Shown one piece after another: positions 15,332 to 22,392 of a stretch of 23,348 nucleotides of DNA. Positions within the stretch are counted from its first letter, which is position 1. Each line of letters begins with the position of its first letter. Position numbers and translations under genes: made by a program. This stretch comes from a virus. The stretch lies in IMG/VR virus record IMGVR_UViG_3300010885_002828, positions 1 to 23,348 of that record. The stretch is one strand, 5' to 3'. A model generated the notes under the pieces. That model was given only the letters and a program-made list of their open reading frames with translations, was not told the origin of the DNA and made no database searches.

Positions 15332-16531
15332 ATGGCAGTCGTAGCTGGTCAACCGTTCAACGCCTTCTTGCAGGGCCGTCAGGCCCGTCAGCAAGAGGAC
15401 TACACCACCACCCGTAATGCGCTTGCCAATCAGGAACTGGCTAACGCGCCTACTGATATGGCAAACCGCAACAAGCTCATGGACCTTCAGATTCAGGGCG
15501 CACAGCAGGGACTTGACCAAGGTGCGGCCAATGCCACGCGGGGGGGCGAGGAGCGGTTGCTGAATCAGGCGCTCTCAGAAGCGCAGTTCGTTCAAAGTAA
15601 TCCCGCTTCTATCTCTCAAATGCGGCCTGAAATGCAGCAACGGGCGCGTGAGCAGCTTGGGGATAGTTTCAATGACCCGCGGGCGCTATCTCAGTGGGCA
15701 GGCACTATGGTTGCGGGCATTTCGGCAAGGCTTGGTAAGGGGCCTGCTGCGCCTATTCCGCAGTGGAAAACAGAGACAAGACCTGATGGCTCCACATACC
15801 AGGTAAACAGTGCGACCAATGAAACGAAGCTAGTTCAGGGCAGGACGCCTGCAAAGGGAAATGGAATCACTTTCACCAATGCTGACGGCAGCACAGTGCA
15901 GATCGGTGGCTCCGGTGATGGCGGTGGCGTTGGCGCTCAAGATTTGTCGCCTGCCACAAAAACAAAGCTGCAAGAGTCTATCGTAACGTCCACGGATCAG
16001 CTCGATCGGCTTAATAGCATTGGATCTGGATTCGATCCCCAGTTCCTTCAGATTCCAGGCCGACTTAAAGCCGGGGCTTTGAAAATCAAGGATCTTGCTG
16101 GCGGCGCACTTGGGAACATGACGCCTGATGAAAGCAAGTTTCTAGCTGACTTCTCTACCTTCAGAGCAGAAGGCGCAAAGAATCTGTCCGCCATCTTCAA
16201 CCAATTGAGCGGCGCAGCGGTCAGCCCGACTGAAGAAGTAAGACTGAGAAAGGGCATTCCTAACGATGAGGATTCGCCAACGCAGTGGATGGCTAAATAC
16301 AAGTCGTCTGTCAAGGATTCAAGCCGCGCAATCATGCGGGCGAATTGGGCGCTCAAGAACGGAATCGGCGTCAAGAGCGTAGCAGACCTATCAAAGGCCA
16401 TGCCGCTAAATGGTATTGACTCTGTATATGAGGGCCGAGCAAATGCAATTTGGCAGGAACTAGGCGGAAATTCAGAGACGAAAGCGCAGGCAGTAAACCA
16501 AGCTAGGCAGGAGTTCGGTCTTGGCCGATAA
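15332..16531 (+). CDS. Probable DNA ejection protein 2 (gp20 position), 399 aa
   Basis: The gene starts directly after the previous stop, with GAGGAA seven bases upstream. The N-terminal 130 residues are a Gln/Ala/Arg-rich helix series (GRQARQQEDY ... NRNKLMDLQIQGAQQGLDQ). The middle (150-205) is a beta-prone Gly-rich linker with TYQVNSATNE and GNGITFTNADG. The C-terminal 190 residues are helical again, with ESIVTSTDQLDRLNSIG and EEVRLRKGIPND. This three-part layout is common in phage internal proteins that act as scaffolds for the ejection channel. No catalytic motif is apparent. Function is inferred from layout and position. Confidence 0.68.
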   Translation: MAVVAGQPFNAFLQGRQARQQEDYTTTRNALANQELANAPTDMANRNKLMDLQIQGAQQGLDQGAANATRGGEERLLNQALSEAQFVQSNPASISQMRPEMQQRAREQLGDSFNDPRALSQWAGTMVAGISARLGKGPAAPIPQWKTETRPDGSTYQVNSATNETKLVQGRTPAKGNGITFTNADGSTVQIGGSGDGGGVGAQDLSPATKTKLQESIVTSTDQLDRLNSIGSGFDPQFLQIPGRLKAGALKIKDLAGGALGNMTPDESKFLADFSTFRAEGAKNLSAIFNQLSGAAVSPTEEVRLRKGIPNDEDSPTQWMAKYKSSVKDSSRAIMRANWALKNGIGVKSVADLSKAMPLNGIDSVYEGRANAIWQELGGNSETKAQAVNQARQEFGLGR

Positions 16532-18539
16532 AATCACATTTGATGACGCATTCAAGGAGGATAAGACCGCTCCAAAAGCGGGTCGAATCACCTTCGATGA
16601 TGCGCTCAAGTCTATGGATACAAACCCTGCTCCAGAGGCAGGGCGTCTTTTCCAGCGACCACCTGAAGAGGCAAAGCCAGCAACTAACGTCAATTTCGGA
16701 GCCTCACTCAAGGCTGGCTTGGTAGAGGATGAAACGACAAAGCGCAGGCTAATCGCTGATTCACTGTTCCCGAATGACCCAAAGGGAATCGACAGGGTAG
16801 GGTTTATCGGTGGCGTACCCGCATTCCTGAACGACAAAGGAGAGGTACAAAAGGTATCCCCTGGCATCGCTCGCTTTGGCGCAGGGGTTATTGCAAACGC
16901 ACCGGAAGCCATTGGTGGAGCTGTAGGCGCAACGGCTGGCCCGTTTGGAGCAACATTAGGCTCCGTTGGCGCTAGGGGAATAAAGCGAGCTGCTGCCGGT
17001 CTCATCTTCAATGAGCCGCAGACAATCAAGGGGAACATGATTGATCTTGGCAAGGAAGCTGCCATTAACCTTACCGCTGAAGGGGCTGCATGGGGACTCT
17101 CTAAGATAGGGGATCGTGGGAAAACCATTGATTTCAGCCCTGCAAATTCACAAGCGGCAGAGCAGACGGTAAATCAGACGCAAGCATCAACCGGCATCAA
17201 GCTCGATCTTGCCCAAGCCTCTGGCGATAGAAGGATGATCGGACTGCGAGCCTATGCTGGCCGGTTTCCGGGGAAGTCGGCAGAAATCCTACAGGCCGCA
17301 GATGAAGCGACTAGCGGTCAATTCGAGTCAGCAACCAATCGGATGCTTGATCTTGTGGCAACGTCGAAGCCATCAGAGGTTGCAGGGCAGAATGGAATCA
17401 ATGCGGCGCAGCTTGCTATTGATGCCGTAAAGGAAGCAAGGGATAAGGCTGTTTCCCCATACTATGAGCAAGCAAAGAAGGTAGTCGTTGGATCTGATGT
17501 AGTAAGCGACATTTCCAGAGATCCGCTAATCGCAAGGGCAGCAAAGCGAGTCAAAATAGATCCCGTCTACCAACGGAACCTTGAAGGGCTTGGCGAGGAT
17601 TCTGTTGGGTTCTGGCATCAGGTCAAGAGGAACCTTGACTCCGGCTACCAGACTGCTGCGGCTGCTGGAAACAATACGGCGGCGAGAGAATACGCTGATG
17701 CTGCGTCGCAGTTGAATAAGCGCCTTGCTGCTGCAAGTCCTGAATACGCTGCCGCTAATCAGTTCTATGCAAAGACAACTGAAAGCATCGTTACCCCGCT
17801 TGAGGATAGCGTTGTCGGGATTCTTGCAAAGATCAAGAACCCGAAGGCAGCGACAGCCGCAGCAAAGATATTCTCAGACCCTAACGTAACTGCAAAACAG
17901 ATTGCAGACGCTAGATCCGTAATTTCCGTTCAGAGTCCTGACGCATGGGGCGACCTCACGCGGCAATGGCTTGGGCAGAAGTTCAATCAGGCGTTAAAAG
18001 AGACGCAGACCGGCGAAGTGGTTAATGCTGCCGGGAAGTTCAGGCAATCGGTATTCGGCACGCCCGCAGACAAGGCAAAAATGCAGGCGATGCTCCCGAG
18101 TGGAGCAACGCAGTTGTTTGACGACCTGATGGGCGCAGCGGAAAAACTAGCCAGCACCCCTCTTGCTGGTTCAAATACGATGCGCGACACAGAGATCAAA
18201 GACCAGCTAAAGGGAACCGCAATCCCGCTCTTCAAGTGGATCTTTAGTCCACGGCAGTCAATTACGACAGCCGCAGAGCAGCGGGCGCTGGAGAACGGGA
18301 CGACTCAAATCGCAGAGGCGCTTGTTGACCCTGCGAAACGATCCCAGCTCCGTCAGGTGGTCAAGATGGCCCCATCAACTAGGCAGGCTATCCTAATCAC
18401 ATCAATTTTGACGGCTCAGGTTCCAGCCCGAGTTGCCGCATCTTCCGGCGATACACCGCCACCCGCACTAATGAGTAACCAGCGGTCAGTGGTAGAACAA
18501 CAAAGAAACCGCCTATTGCCCACAGCAGGAGGCCAGTAA
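16521..18539 (+). CDS. Probable DNA ejection protein 3 (gp16 position), 672 aa
   Basis: The start is TTG with GGAG at 16510-16513, seven bases upstream, and it overlaps the previous gene by 11 bases. The N-terminus carries two copies of a short motif, KITFDDAFK and RITFDDALK (around residues 4-31). Residues about 113-160 form a Gly/Ala-rich segment (FGAGVIANAPEAIGGAVGAT and following) able to enter a membrane. The rest is helical and Ala-rich, with no clear lytic transglycosylase motif. P22 gp16 (about 609 residues) is a membrane-active ejection protein of similar size. The last 143 bases overlap a minus-strand gene, and a terminator follows at 18643-18664. Confidence 0.75.
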   Translation: MADKITFDDAFKEDKTAPKAGRITFDDALKSMDTNPAPEAGRLFQRPPEEAKPATNVNFGASLKAGLVEDETTKRRLIADSLFPNDPKGIDRVGFIGGVPAFLNDKGEVQKVSPGIARFGAGVIANAPEAIGGAVGATAGPFGATLGSVGARGIKRAAAGLIFNEPQTIKGNMIDLGKEAAINLTAEGAAWGLSKIGDRGKTIDFSPANSQAAEQTVNQTQASTGIKLDLAQASGDRRMIGLRAYAGRFPGKSAEILQAADEATSGQFESATNRMLDLVATSKPSEVAGQNGINAAQLAIDAVKEARDKAVSPYYEQAKKVVVGSDVVSDISRDPLIARAAKRVKIDPVYQRNLEGLGEDSVGFWHQVKRNLDSGYQTAAAAGNNTAAREYADAASQLNKRLAAASPEYAAANQFYAKTTESIVTPLEDSVVGILAKIKNPKAATAAAKIFSDPNVTAKQIADARSVISVQSPDAWGDLTRQWLGQKFNQALKETQTGEVVNAAGKFRQSVFGTPADKAKMQAMLPSGATQLFDDLMGAAEKLASTPLAGSNTMRDTEIKDQLKGTAIPLFKWIFSPRQSITTAAEQRALENGTTQIAEALVDPAKRSQLRQVVKMAPSTRQAILITSILTAQVPARVAASSGDTPPPALMSNQRSVVEQQRNRLLPTAGGQ

Positions 18540-18639
18540 TCCCGCTGTCGATGTAGCCCTCTGCCGCCATTCTGATTGCCATCGCTGTGCCGGCAATCAT
18601 TTGTGACTTGTAAAACCAGCCTTTGAATTGACTGCTCAT
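18397..18639 (-). CDS. Small inner-membrane protein, possible SieA-like exclusion protein
   Basis: This is the only minus-strand gene I support. The chosen ATG (first base 18639) has a perfect GGAGG (18648-18652 on the minus strand) eight bases upstream; an upstream in-frame start at 18690 lacks this. The 80-residue product has a basic-aromatic N-terminus, a moderately hydrophobic stretch (14-30), a strong hydrophobic segment (33-62, GITGLLLWAIGGFFVVLPL and beyond) and a basic tail (YRRKMRQ), so it is probably an inner-membrane protein. It converges on and overlaps the 3' end of the ejection gene by 143 bases. P22 carries sieA, an opposite-strand membrane protein gene, at the same place. The product is much shorter than SieA (about 160), so only the position matches. 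Confidence 0.62.
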   Translation of the reverse strand: MSSQFKGWFYKSQMIAGTAMAIRMAAEGYIDSGITGLLLWAIGGFFVVLPLTAGYSLVRVAVYRRKMRQLGLEPEPSKLM

Positions 18640-18642
18640 TAG

Positions 18643-18664
18643 ACCCGCCTCCGAGCGGGTTTTT
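18643..18664 (+). terminator. Intrinsic terminator after the ejection genes
   Basis: ACCCGC (18643-18648) pairs with GCGGGT (18655-18660) around a six-base loop, followed by T to 18664. It should end transcription from the head and ejection genes before the tailspike. On the opposite strand the same hairpin carries the ribosome site of the small membrane protein gene in its loop. Confidence 0.8.
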
Positions 18665-18680
18665 GCATCCTGGAGCCTAA

Positions 18681-18708
18681 ATAATGCCACAAACCTTCGT
18701 CATTCCAA
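18681..18708 (-). promoter_or_regulatory. Weak candidate promoter for the minus-strand membrane gene
   Basis: Reading the minus strand, TTGGAA (18708-18703) and CATTAT (18686-18681) are separated by 16 bases; each matches the consensus at four of six positions. The inferred start of transcription, near 18674, would give a short leader containing the hairpin. It lies over the start of the tailspike gene. Matches of this quality occur by chance. Confidence 0.22.
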
Positions 18709-20195
18709 AGCAGGTTGGACTCATCGGCGGGGCGGTTGCGCCTGCGTCGGTGCTGCGGTTCTACCAGTCTGGGACGAGTACGCCTCAATTCGTATACACC
18801 GATTCGGGCCTGACTTCAGGCGTCACCAGCATCACGGCTGATTCTTCTGGAGTCTTTGCGAAGGTATATCTTAATCCCAACGCAACGGCAAATTACAGGG
18901 TAACCCTCGAAACCAGCGCGGGCGTTGTTACATGGACTGAGGACGACATTGCCAAGAATCCACTGACTCAAGCCTCTGTTGGCGAAACCCTCTACCCCCG
19001 CACGGCCGCCGAGATCGCGGCGGGCGTCACGCCGACCAACTACACCTATGAACCTGGGGATGTGCGACGGTATGGAGCCGACCCAACAGGCGTCTCCAGC
19101 AGCACGACCGCAATTCAATCTGCCATCACGGTTGGCTCTACTGTCTATTTCCCTGCTGGAACGTATCTAGCTCAGGGCTTGTCGCAATCAACCAGCTATC
19201 AGCGGCTGATTGCGCTTGGCGAAGTGACCATAAAGAAGAACGCCAACGGCACTATCCTGACCTGCACAGGCGATAACGTAGAGCTGAACGGGATTGGCTT
19301 TAGGGGTGATGCGTCATCCCCGACCTACACGGGCAACGGTGTTCTGATGAGCGGGGAAAACCCAAGGCTCATCAACTGCGGTGTCAGGTGGATTTCAGGG
19401 GTTCCGCTCACCTGCACCAAGAACCATGCCCAGATCATCGGTACGTGTGACCTGTACCAGACAACCGACGCGACTGGCACCGGATATGACATCGTAATCG
19501 GCACCAGCGGGACCGCAACGCTTTATCACCAACTGATCGGGATTTACTCCTCTCAGGCCACGGGTGGAATAAAGCTGATTGACACCGGCTCGCACGTTAT
19601 CTCGGGCGGGCAATTCGGGAAGCTGTTCATTGATGCGGGCACTTCTCCAGCCGGTGTCAATGGCGGGATGACTCAGGGAGCAAGAATCCTGGGGGCCGTA
19701 ACCGTCGAAATTTCCAGTGCAGTTTTCAGCGGCAACCAATTCGGCACAGTTGCCATTGCATTCGCGGCAGGTACGTCAGGTTGCTCGATGGATCGGTCGA
19801 ACATTTACGCGACCGGCGCGACGATCACGAACGCAGGCAACGACAACAACTTGATCGAACGGCAGCAAAGCACGGGCACCGGGTGCCAGATTAAAGTTGG
19901 CCCTGACTCTGCCGCAAACGGCGTAATCGTAGATATTTCCACGGGTTTGCAGACGTTCCCTTACAACATCAGCATTCCCAACACCTGCGCCTACAAACTG
20001 TTAAACGCTGCCGGAACAAATGCGGCGCAAGTCAACATGACCTCTGGGGACAATTTCCAGATGACAAACAATTACGGCGCAATTCAATTTTCGGCGTCTG
20101 GCGGGGTATACCAGTTCGTATCCTTGCCAACTTCGGCGGCGGGCTTGCCAGCGGGCGCGTTGTGGAACAGCGCGGGCACGGTAAAGGTGGCGTAG
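18684..20195 (+). CDS. Tailspike with pectate-lyase-like beta-helix
   Basis: This is the receptor-binding spike. Residues 1-88 are the common N-terminal attachment domain (QVGLIGGAVAPASVLRFYQSG, then VTSITADSSGVF and ATANYRVTLE). A conserved linker (YPRTAAEIAAGVTPTNYTY, 104-122) leads into the beta-helix, which opens with the GDVRRYGADPTG motif (125-136) typical of Pectate_lyase_3 proteins. Short beta rungs follow to about residue 400. The C-terminus (FVSLPTSAAGLPAGALWNSA) is a tag seen at the end of many phage tail proteins. It probably binds and cleaves a surface polysaccharide; catalytic residues cannot be assigned by eye. At 503 residues it is shorter than P22 gp9 (667). GGAG lies eight bases before the ATG, just after the terminator. 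Confidence 0.9.
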   Translation: MPQTFVIPKQVGLIGGAVAPASVLRFYQSGTSTPQFVYTDSGLTSGVTSITADSSGVFAKVYLNPNATANYRVTLETSAGVVTWTEDDIAKNPLTQASVGETLYPRTAAEIAAGVTPTNYTYEPGDVRRYGADPTGVSSSTTAIQSAITVGSTVYFPAGTYLAQGLSQSTSYQRLIALGEVTIKKNANGTILTCTGDNVELNGIGFRGDASSPTYTGNGVLMSGENPRLINCGVRWISGVPLTCTKNHAQIIGTCDLYQTTDATGTGYDIVIGTSGTATLYHQLIGIYSSQATGGIKLIDTGSHVISGGQFGKLFIDAGTSPAGVNGGMTQGARILGAVTVEISSAVFSGNQFGTVAIAFAAGTSGCSMDRSNIYATGATITNAGNDNNLIERQQSTGTGCQIKVGPDSAANGVIVDISTGLQTFPYNISIPNTCAYKLLNAAGTNAAQVNMTSGDNFQMTNNYGAIQFSASGGVYQFVSLPTSAAGLPAGALWNSAGTVKVA

Positions 20196-20244
20196 TCATA
20201 TGGCAACCGTACTAATCCAAGCTCTACCGGCAAGGGGCACATGA

Positions 20245-20565
20245 GTGGCACCAGAACCGATAACGCTGTGGGATCTACTCAAGTGGCTTGTCTCTGGACT
20301 CGGGGCAATCGCGCTGTGGATTGCTCGAATGTTTCATAAAAGACTTGATGAACACGAGATTAGCCATTCTCAGTTAGTCGAGAAGGTGAGGGACTTGGAG
20401 CTTAACTCCGTATCCCGTCCAACCTTCCAACGCCATGAGTCGGACATCAAGGACTCATTTGAATCGATGCGTAAAGAGGCTATCGGCAGAGAAGATCGCA
20501 TTGTCGGCGCTATAACGCGGCTAGAAAGTCGCATCGACAAGGTTCTCGAGGACCGCTCGCATTGA
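20245..20565 (+). CDS. One-span membrane protein with coiled coil, holin-like candidate
   Basis: The start is GTG with AAGGGG about seven bases upstream. Residues 8-29 (LWDLLKWLVSGLGAIALWIA and on) form one membrane helix, followed by a charged helix (33-105) with heptad-like spacing that probably forms a coiled coil. There is no cleavable signal peptide. Its stop overlaps the lysozyme start in an ATTGA junction, so the two are translated together. The partnership suggests a holin or holin regulator. Similar one-span proteins also occur as phage membrane anchors of unknown role. A second holin candidate lies at 22537-22722. Confidence 0.6.
   Translation: MAPEPITLWDLLKWLVSGLGAIALWIARMFHKRLDEHEISHSQLVEKVRDLELNSVSRPTFQRHESDIKDSFESMRKEAIGREDRIVGAITRLESRIDKVLEDRSH
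20548..20565 (+). promoter_or_regulatory. Ribosome site and ATT start of the lysozyme gene
   Basis: GAGGA (20548-20552) lies eight bases before ATT (20561-20563), whose last base is also the first base of the TGA stop (20563-20565) of the upstream gene. No ATG, GTG or TTG in this frame lies between the in-frame stop TAG at 20522-20524 and the catalytic region. The spacing and stop overlap are those of a normal coupled start. Confidence 0.7.
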
Positions 20566-20989
20566 CATTCGTGCGCTGATTACAGACCACGAAGGCGCAG
20601 TTCTCCACGCTTACAACGACCATCTCGGCTATTCCACCATCGGTGTCGGCAGGCTGATAGACCAGCGGCTGGGTGGCGGCATCTCGCACGACGAAGCAAT
20701 GTTCCTGCTGGATAACGATATCGCACGTTGTCGTGAAATGGCGCAGCGGTTCCCCTGGTATCACGCCCTGAACGAAGTCCGCCAAGCAGCGATCATCGAC
20801 CTGCTCTTTAACCTCGGGCTGGTTCGATTCAGAAAGTTCGTTCGATTCATCGCTTCAATGAATGACCAGAACTGGCTTTCAGCAGGTCAGGAGCTGGCCG
20901 CATCTGCGTGGTGGCTTCAGGTAGGCCGCAGGGGTCCGCGTATCAGATCCATGATTGAGACGGGGGAGTGGCCGAGTGAAAATCCCTAA
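20561..20989 (+). CDS. T4-type lysozyme endolysin (GH24), apparent ATT start
   Basis: This muramidase cuts peptidoglycan at the end of infection. Starting at ATT 20561 gives 142 residues beginning DIRALITDHEG after the initiator. The GH24 catalytic triad then falls at E11, D20 and T26, exactly the numbering of T4 lysozyme, in DHEG, YNDHLG and YSTIGVG. Later family features are GGGISHDEA, the VRQAAIIDLLFNLG helix and the SAWWLQVGRRGPR segment. Starting at the first ATG (20699) would remove the whole catalytic site. There is no signal peptide, so export needs a holin. AUU starts are rare (E. coli infC is the known case) and are restrained by IF3, which could delay lysozyme synthesis. A sequencing error at the start cannot be excluded. 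Confidence 0.87.
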   Translation: MDIRALITDHEGAVLHAYNDHLGYSTIGVGRLIDQRLGGGISHDEAMFLLDNDIARCREMAQRFPWYHALNEVRQAAIIDLLFNLGLVRFRKFVRFIASMNDQNWLSAGQELAASAWWLQVGRRGPRIRSMIETGEWPSENP

Positions 20990-21299
20990 ATCCTTCACGA
21001 TCATGGGCCACACGATCAAGGTCCATATCGTGAGCGTAAGGGACTGGGAATCGCTGGCTGAGAAATACGACGAGATGGACGATTGTTGTGGGTTCTGGGT
21101 GCCTGACAGCAATCTGATTGTTCTGCTTAGACAGCCAAGGTCGAAGCTTTTTCACACCTACACCCACGAGCTCACCCACGCCATCCTGTTCTACATGAAT
21201 AACAAGCTGTGGCGAAATGAGCAGTTCGTTGACCAGTTTGGCGGGCTTCTTTCCCAGGCGCTAGAGACAGGGACCAATGCCGACAAAGCAGCTAAGTAG
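20976..21299 (+). CDS. HExxH metallopeptidase-like protein, 107 aa
   Basis: GTG at 20976 is preferred over the upstream TTG at 20955 because GGGGAG lies seven bases before it and the protein then begins MKIPKSFTIMG, a natural start. The key motif is HELTH (residues 64-68), the zinc-binding and catalytic HExxH of gluzincins, with E82 as a possible third ligand; the arrangement resembles ImmA/IrrE or SprT-like small peptidases. Residues 1-50 form beta strands and helices including KVHIVSVRDWE and DSNLIVLL. The protein is soluble. It overlaps the lysozyme end by 14 bases and the next gene by 23. The substrate is unknown; a host or phage regulator are both possible. Confidence 0.72.
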   Translation: MKIPKSFTIMGHTIKVHIVSVRDWESLAEKYDEMDDCCGFWVPDSNLIVLLRQPRSKLFHTYTHELTHAILFYMNNKLWRNEQFVDQFGGLLSQALETGTNADKAAK

Positions 21300-22392
21300 G
21301 GAACTCGCGCAGGCTGCGATTGATGCCCTGAACGCAGCAGGCGGCAGCGTTACAGCAGGCGCAAGGCTATTGGGAATCCCTCGAGGCACGTTCGATAGTC
21401 GAGTCCATACCGCTAAGGGAATGGGCATCAATCCAGATCCTCCAAAGGCTGTCAGCGGGACTTCAACGCTGTACGGCGCCGACGGTGAGGTCAAGCTGCA
21501 ATGGGTGAAGGAGAACACCAGCGAGGCTGAGAAGCTTGAGAGGATCAAGCAAGTCTATGCTGACATGGCGGCGGGGATACCTCGCCAGCCACGCATCGCA
21601 AAGCCAAAGGATAGGCAAGAATCCCTGTGCAACGTCTACACGATGACGGATTGCCATATGGGAATGCTGGCATGGCACGCCGAGACCGGCGCGGACTGGG
21701 ACATTAAGATCGCGGAGCGCGTACTGGTCGGCTGCTTCATGCAGATGTTGCAGCAGTCGCCAAATGCCAAGGTGGGGATAGTCAACCAGCTAGGTGACTT
21801 CAACCACACTGACGGGCTTGTGCCGATGACTCCGACTAGCGGCCATATCCTTGACCAAGACGGGCGATTCTCCAAGATCGTCCGCACCACGATCAAGGTA
21901 CTGCGGATACTTGTGAATGCGGCCCTTGAGAAGCACGAGCAGGTCCATGTTGTGCTGGCAGAGGGCAATCACGACCCGGCATCCTCGGTGTGGCTCCGTG
22001 AGCTGTTCATCGCGCTGTACGAGAAAGAGCCGCGAGTTTTCATAGACACGTCCGTTTTGCCGTTCTACGTGTATCAGCACGGCCAGACCATGCTTGCGTT
22101 CCATCACGGCCACTTGGTCAAGAATGTGAGCCTCCCGCTGCTGTTCGCTGCCAAGTACCCAAAGCTATGGGGCGACACGGTAAAGCGGTATTGCCACACC
22201 GGACACCGGCACCACGTAGAGGAGAAGGAGCATCCTGGGATCAAGGTGATCCAGCATCCCACCTTGGCGGCCCCCGATGCGTATGCGGCTCGCAACGGGT
22301 ACCTGAGCGAACGGGAGGCGACGGCCATGACGTATCACTCTCAATTCGGGCAGGTTGCGCGGACTACAGTAACCCCGGAGATGATCGAGTGA
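21277..22392 (+). CDS. HTH plus calcineurin-like metallophosphoesterase
   Basis: An N-terminal helix-turn-helix (about residues 10-45, with AGGSVTAGARLLGIPRGTF) is followed by a linker and a metallophosphoesterase domain. All usual blocks are present: DCH (D125, H127), GDFNH (G173-H177), GNHD (230-233), HHGH (276-279) and TGHRHH (308-313). It therefore probably binds two metal ions and hydrolyses phosphodiester or phosphomonoester bonds, for example in nucleic acid. The HTH suggests DNA binding, as in some phage proteins of this layout. Its place between lysis-type genes is unusual for a nuclease. Its stop overlaps the next start (GTGA). Substrate not determined. Confidence 0.85.
   Translation: MPTKQLSRELAQAAIDALNAAGGSVTAGARLLGIPRGTFDSRVHTAKGMGINPDPPKAVSGTSTLYGADGEVKLQWVKENTSEAEKLERIKQVYADMAAGIPRQPRIAKPKDRQESLCNVYTMTDCHMGMLAWHAETGADWDIKIAERVLVGCFMQMLQQSPNAKVGIVNQLGDFNHTDGLVPMTPTSGHILDQDGRFSKIVRTTIKVLRILVNAALEKHEQVHVVLAEGNHDPASSVWLRELFIALYEKEPRVFIDTSVLPFYVYQHGQTMLAFHHGHLVKNVSLPLLFAAKYPKLWGDTVKRYCHTGHRHHVEEKEHPGIKVIQHPTLAAPDAYAARNGYLSEREATAMTYHSQFGQVARTTVTPEMIE

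Noticed and set aside
14894-15520. Minus-strand frame of 208 codons opposite two ejection-type genes
   Set aside because: It spans the junction of two well-supported + genes, has no ribosome site and no domain pattern.
16472-17128. Minus-strand Pro/Ala/Ser-rich frame of 218 codons
   Set aside because: Low-complexity shadow of the Gly/Ala-rich segment of the gp16-position gene.
18640-18690. Longer start for the minus-strand membrane protein
   Set aside because: The extra 17 residues would be encoded by the terminator hairpin, and the internal ATG at 18639 has a perfect ribosome site.
20200-20244. A 14-codon ATG frame between tailspike and holin-like gene
   Set aside because: It ends right at the GTG of the next gene and could be a leader peptide, but no convincing ribosome site was seen and it is too short to support.
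20699-20989. Lysozyme beginning at the first ATG, 96 residues
   Set aside because: This start would lack E11, D20 and T26 of the GH24 active site, which are encoded in frame upstream.
22167-22388. N-terminal extension of the 54-residue protein
   Set aside because: The extension lies entirely within the phosphoesterase gene, is Gly/Pro/Arg-rich without pattern, while GTG 22389 has a good ribosome site and stop overlap.
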